Origin: UBA3102 sp964413055
GTDB lineage: Bacteria > Bacillota > Desulfotomaculia > Desulfotomaculales > Pelotomaculaceae
Assembly: GCA_964413055.1 (NCBI GenBank)
Contig: CAYPRB010000004.1
Location: forward strand, 1 to 64,000
Length of the DNA stretch: 64,000 bases
Direction of reading: 5' to 3'
Part shown: one piece after another, positions 60,585 through 64,000 of the stretch
Layout: each line of letters begins with the position of its first letter
Numbering within the stretch: the first letter of the stretch is position 1
The notes under the pieces: model-generated
The model's input: the letters and a program-made list of their open reading frames with translations, nothing else
What the model was told of the DNA's origin: nothing
The model's database searches: none
Translations under genes and position numbers: made by a program

Positions 60585-61319
60585 ATGTCCGGTTTTAAAA
60601 ACCCGTTAATTATTGCTCTCGATGTGGACACTACGTCAGAGGCGGTTAAACTTGCGGACCGGTTGGGTCCTTATGCCGGGGGCTTCAAGGTGGGGATGCA
60701 GCTTTTTTACGGCGCCGGGCCGGAAGCGGTGCGCCGGCTCCGGGAAAAAAAGGTACCCGTATTTGTGGACCTGAAACTGCACGATATTCCCAATACCGTG
60801 TCCGGCGCGGCCCGGGCGCTTACCAGGCTGGGCGCTTCCATTCTGAACGTGCACGCGGCCGGCGGCAGGGAAATGATGCGGGCGGCCGCGGACGCGGTGC
60901 GGGACGAAGCGGCCAAATGCGGTCTCAGCCGTCCCCTGGTGGTTGCGGTTACCGTTTTGACCAGTATCGACGAAAAGGTTTTTCGGGACCAGTTGGGCAT
61001 GCCGGGGCCCGTCCGGGACCGGGTAGCCGCCTGGTCGCGGTTGGCCGGGGAGTCCGGGCTGGACGGGGTGGTGGCCTCCCCCCGGGAAATCCCGGCTGTC
61101 CGGGAAGCCTGCGGGTCCGGTTTCGTAATTATTACCCCCGGCGTGCGTCCGGCAGGGTCGGCAGCCGGCGACCAAAAACGTACCATGATCCCGGGAGAGG
61201 CCGCCGAATTGGGCGCCGACTACCTGGTGGTGGGAAGGCCGGTGACGGCGGCGCCCGACCCGGTGGCGGCGGCCAGGTCGATCCTGGATGAAATTAATTT
61301 TAATACAAGCCCTCTTTAA
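60585..61319 (+). CDS. pyrF: Orotidine-5'-phosphate decarboxylase
   Basis: It decarboxylates OMP to UMP. IIALDVDTTSEAV, the catalytic Lys-Asp array in FVDLKLHDIPNTV, and VTPGVRPAGSA-type phosphate loop (IITPGVRPAG) are present. 244 aa. Last gene of the operon. Its 3' end overlaps by 20 bp with a convergent small gene. No pyrE is seen, so it must lie elsewhere. Confidence 0.96.
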   Translation: MSGFKNPLIIALDVDTTSEAVKLADRLGPYAGGFKVGMQLFYGAGPEAVRRLREKKVPVFVDLKLHDIPNTVSGAARALTRLGASILNVHAAGGREMMRAAADAVRDEAAKCGLSRPLVVAVTVLTSIDEKVFRDQLGMPGPVRDRVAAWSRLAGESGLDGVVASPREIPAVREACGSGFVIITPGVRPAGSAAGDQKRTMIPGEAAELGADYLVVGRPVTAAPDPVAAARSILDEINFNTSPL

Positions 61320-61527
61320 GCCATTCCCCAATTGGCCTAAACAATGTTTCCACCGGCGCGTTGGGATCGAAAAGTTTTATACCGTAGAGCTGGGGGATGG
61401 CGAGAGCCAGGCCCACGGCCAGAAAAACTGCGAAGGCCGCCAGTTCCCGCCACATTTGTTTTTTAATCAGGCCGGGTGCTTCCAGCCAGATAATCAGCGC
61501 GCCGGCTGACAGCAGTAAAAAGAGCAA
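61300..61527 (-). CDS. Small membrane protein downstream of gerC
   Basis: A 75-aa protein with two membrane segments (LFLLLSAGALIIWLEAPGL and LAAFAVFLAVGLALAIPQLYG). TTG start with AAGGAG upstream on the - strand. It lies 37 bp after gerC in the same direction and overlaps pyrF convergently. Small membrane proteins are often attached to ger operons; function unknown. Confidence 0.6.
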   Translation of the reverse strand: MLFLLLSAGALIIWLEAPGLIKKQMWRELAAFAVFLAVGLALAIPQLYGIKLFDPNAPVETLFRPIGEWLKEGLY

Positions 61528-61564
61528 ATTAATCAGGACTCCTTCCTTATTTTTTTAGAAAATT

Positions 61565-62746
61565 TCATTCCTTTATACTGCCTCTACGGCCCGTCAAACC
61601 GGTGAACTTCAGATTGGCCTCCACCGTCAGGTCGACCTGGACGCCGGTGAACACCTCGTTCCACCTGTCCTGCAGCTCCGCCCACTCCCGGGGATACTTG
61701 CGGTGGAAAGCCGTTCCGAAATTAAAAATGTCTACCCCGTATTCCTCTTGAGCTTTATTCAAAGCCAGCCGCGCTTCATTTGCTATTACTCCGGCCATTT
61801 TGTTTTCCAGTTCAGCATGTATTTCCGGCTGGGTAATATCTACTTCCGTGGACTGCTGTTCCCTCAATTCTCCCTCGGTGACGATCTTTACGTTGCACCG
61901 GACCGTATTTCCGTCATACTGCGGTTTAACTTTCATATGCATGCCAATTATCTCTACCGATGAGTATTTTCCCGGGTTGTCCGGAGAGGGAACCACCACC
62001 ACTCCCTGTTCAAGTTCGCCCCTGAGCCAAAGCAAGCCTCTGGTTTCCGTTTCGTCCAGCCATCCCACCAGCTTATCGTCACGAAACACGGCGGTACCGG
62101 TCAGCGCTGCGCTCTTGGTCCGGACCGGTTCTTCCTCGTCCAGGACCGGGGTGACACCGGACGCGACCACTTCCACCCGCGGAGCAACCGGATTATCCCC
62201 CTTGGCGGCGAGCATAACTTTAAGATCTAAAAACCTTATGCCATAACAGGTTCCGGCCCTCTCCAGGTAGGCGGCGGCCTGGGCCGAGCTGTCCTCCAGT
62301 ACGGAACTGGTTTCCAGGATGTCCCGGGCCTGGCCCGGGGCCACCATGACCCACGTGGTTTCCCGGTCCTGCATGGAACGGCTGAAAAAACTGGTGTAGC
62401 GGCGGATGCCCTGCCGGGCCGCGTCTTCCCCGAAGACCAGAATTACGTTGTGGGACCAGTAAATACGGCGGGAGAGCCGGTTGGCCAACTTTCCCTGCGC
62501 TTCGTAAACCGTCCGGCCGGTTTCAGAAACCACCCAGATGCCGGGTTCTTCACCTCCGTTTGCAGCCCCTAAGGTATAGCCGGGCCTGGCCAGCTGTAAA
62601 GTCAGCATCACCTGGTTGCCGGGGGTGTGGTCGATTCCCGCCCCCAGGACGATGGCCAGCGTGTTCATTTCTTTGCGGTCCCAGCAGCCGCTCAGGAGCG
62701 CGGCCGTGAAAGCCAGCAGGAGCAAGCAAATAAAACGGATTTTCAT
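61565..62746 (-). CDS. Ger(x)C-family germinant receptor lipoprotein
   Basis: The C subunit of a spore germinant receptor. The N-terminal lipobox LLSGC (lipidated Cys21) is followed directly by WDRKEMNTLAIVLGAGID, typical of GerAC/GerBC. The remainder has three mixed alpha/beta domains including RRIYWSHNVILVFGEDAARQGI. 393 aa. Overlaps gerB by 4 bp (ATGA). Acts with the A and B subunits in the inner spore membrane. Confidence 0.93.
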   Translation of the reverse strand: MKIRFICLLLLAFTAALLSGCWDRKEMNTLAIVLGAGIDHTPGNQVMLTLQLARPGYTLGAANGGEEPGIWVVSETGRTVYEAQGKLANRLSRRIYWSHNVILVFGEDAARQGIRRYTSFFSRSMQDRETTWVMVAPGQARDILETSSVLEDSSAQAAAYLERAGTCYGIRFLDLKVMLAAKGDNPVAPRVEVVASGVTPVLDEEEPVRTKSAALTGTAVFRDDKLVGWLDETETRGLLWLRGELEQGVVVVPSPDNPGKYSSVEIIGMHMKVKPQYDGNTVRCNVKIVTEGELREQQSTEVDITQPEIHAELENKMAGVIANEARLALNKAQEEYGVDIFNFGTAFHRKYPREWAELQDRWNEVFTGVQVDLTVEANLKFTGLTGRRGSIKE

Positions 62747-63849
62747 TGACGTTCTTGCCCCCCCAGTCCCCTGGCGGCGGCCGCGGCCAGCAGGAATAAC
62801 GGAATACCCGTTTGAAACAAGAACAGGGCGTAAGGTCCCCAGAACGCGCCCAGAAAATTGACTTGTTCAATGATATTTTCGTGCAGCATTACGGACAGGG
62901 CCAGGAGGATGACGCCCGCCGGCAGCACCAGGGGCCGGTAATCTTTCAGTTCCAGGCACTGGGCGCTGCCCAGTACCGCTGCCCAGTAAAAAAGGCTGAT
63001 TTTTATCAGGCCTCCGGCGATCCAGATGCCCATGGTAATTGCCTCCAGTCGTTCCAAAAAATTACCCAGGCTGATGATTCTGACCTTGCTTAGTTCGGGG
63101 AACAGGGCCGCAACGGTGAGTTGGGGGCTGAATAATGCTATATCCGTGACGAATGTTATCAACAATATCAGCCCGGTAATCAAAGTGGCCGTGACGGCTA
63201 TTTTAAAAGCTTTTTGGCCCCGGTCCAGGTAGGGCAGGAGCACGGCCACGATGACAATTTCTCCCAGCCAGGAGGCGGGCATGACCGCGCCTTTTAATAC
63301 CGGTACGGCGCCGCTGTCGCTGAAAACCGGCAGCAGTTTTTTCAGATCTATCTCGGGGGCGATCAGGATATTGGTGATGATTATCAACCCCAGAATAAAG
63401 GGCAGGATAATCTGGTTGGCCCGGGTGAATACTTCCAGCCCGCCGCGCACAGCATAAGCGGCAATTAAAACGATCAACAATTCAAAAACAATTAAGGGCG
63501 TATGCGTCATGAAGGCGGCCACCAGGAAATTGCCGAACTGCCGGATAATTTCGGCATTCATGTGGAAGAACCACCAGACGTACAGGACGGCAACGGCCTT
63601 ACCCGGCCACCGGCCCAGGATATGCTCCGGAAACTGAAACAGGGTTTGGCCCGGAAAGCGCCGGGCTAAACTCACGGCCAGGCGGGCGATCGCCAGCGCG
63701 GCGAAAACGGCCAGCATGAGTGAAATCCAGCCGTCCTGCCCGGCGTGCCGGGAGGTGTGAGCGGATATATACAGTAAGGCCGTGGGCAGCACCATGCTTA
63801 CCAGCAAAAACACGGCCTGGAGGCTGCCGATCTTCCCTTTATCGAGCAT
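62743..63849 (-). CDS. GerAB/GerBB-family germinant receptor permease
   Basis: The B subunit, an amino acid/polyamine transporter-like membrane protein of about ten spans. SLQAVFLLVSMVLPTALLY starts it, and HTPLIVFELLIVLIAAYAVRGGLEVFTRANQII is family-like. ATG 63849 overlaps the gerA stop (TGATG); the GTG at 63852 is an alternative. 368 aa. Likely binds germinants. Confidence 0.92.
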   Translation of the reverse strand: MLDKGKIGSLQAVFLLVSMVLPTALLYISAHTSRHAGQDGWISLMLAVFAALAIARLAVSLARRFPGQTLFQFPEHILGRWPGKAVAVLYVWWFFHMNAEIIRQFGNFLVAAFMTHTPLIVFELLIVLIAAYAVRGGLEVFTRANQIILPFILGLIIITNILIAPEIDLKKLLPVFSDSGAVPVLKGAVMPASWLGEIVIVAVLLPYLDRGQKAFKIAVTATLITGLILLITFVTDIALFSPQLTVAALFPELSKVRIISLGNFLERLEAITMGIWIAGGLIKISLFYWAAVLGSAQCLELKDYRPLVLPAGVILLALSVMLHENIIEQVNFLGAFWGPYALFLFQTGIPLFLLAAAAARGLGGQERQ

Positions 63850-64000
63850 CACTGTTCATCACCCGTGGGGCCGTTTTGCCCCGGCGGGGGCGGCGCCGGT
63901 TCCAGCCCCGCCGTCTCGCGCCGCGGGTTGGCGGTGCCGGCCAGGCGGGGGCGGTAGAGCATGGCCCACCAGGGTACCCTTATGGCCATATCTTTTTGCT
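63849..64000 (-). CDS. GerAA-family germinant receptor subunit, C-terminal end only
   Basis: The - strand frame running in from beyond 64000 reads KDMAIRVPWWAMLYRPRLAG and ends TGDEQ-stop at 63849-63851. RVPWWxMxxRP is the hallmark C-terminal segment of GerA-type subunits. The tail has a Pro-rich stretch (PAPPPPG). The rest of the gene lies outside the window. It completes a gerA-gerB-gerC order. Confidence 0.85.
   Translation of the reverse strand, partial: QKDMAIRVPWWAMLYRPRLAGTANPRRETAGLEPAPPPPGQNGPTGDEQ

Overview
The window looks like a chromosome segment of a spore-forming, anaerobic, Gram-positive clostridium of the Desulfotomaculum/Pelotomaculum type (Peptococcaceae). The evidence is gene content and order: a dcw cluster with spoVD and spoVE-like genes, spoIIGA-sigE-sigG beside ftsAZ, the ylm/divIVA cluster, a tricistronic ger operon, many TTG/GTG starts with strong Shine-Dalgarno sites, and selenoprotein genes. 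MurE carries the DNPR motif of meso-diaminopimelate ligases. The species assignment is inference.

Layout. 1-22.2 kb is the division and cell-wall cluster on the + strand: mraZ (with its operator), rsmH, ftsL, spoVD/ftsI, murE, murF, mraY, murD, ftsW/spoVE, murG, murC, murB, murA, a ferritin-like protein with a Pro/Gly tail, ftsQ, two DUF881 proteins, sbp, ftsA and ftsZ. A 218-bp imperfect palindrome sits between murD and ftsW. 22.3-26.3 kb holds selD (itself a selenoprotein gene, UGA at codon 18) and the mother-cell/forespore genes spoIIGA, sigE and sigG, the last with a sigma-F-type promoter. 26.3-37.6 kb is the ylm/divIVA-type neighbourhood (ylmC, a LysM protein, a beta-CASP nuclease, pgeF, an OmpR-type two-component pair, yggS, sepF, proC, yggT, divIVA, a DUF2889 gene, yggU). 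37.6-42.8 kb holds ileS behind an isoleucine T-box, lspA and an RluD-type pseudouridine synthase; an array of diverged hairpin repeats lies between ileS and lspA.

43.1-51.8 kb is an accessory island full of remnants. It is bounded by two 31-bp sequences that differ at one base and resemble IS200/IS605-type ends. Inside are an AbrB/RelE-type toxin-antitoxin pair, a C45/acyltransferase-family Ntn hydrolase, a peroxiredoxin whose catalytic Cys codon is UGA (selenocysteine) with a hairpin directly after it, a conserved hypothetical protein, a 57-aa Cys-rich protein, IS21 debris, and an internally deleted PLD-nuclease/helicase gene. Remnants of surface-protein domains lie at its edges. The stretch from about 45 to 48.3 kb is visibly more AT-rich than the core.

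51.8-64 kb returns to core genes: DUF441 and phosphosulfolactate synthase on the - strand, then yqhV, a FapA-type DUF342 protein, and the pyrimidine operon pyrR-pyrB-pyrC-pyrK-pyrD-pyrF with two PyrR attenuators. A convergent gerA(partial)-gerB-gerC spore-germination operon and a small membrane protein gene close the window.

No rRNA, tRNA or CRISPR array was found. The most interesting points are the Sec-peroxiredoxin without a C-terminal resolving Cys, the IS605-like ends that bracket the island, the two unexplained structured repeats in core intergenic regions, and the inactivated defence-like nuclease/helicase locus.
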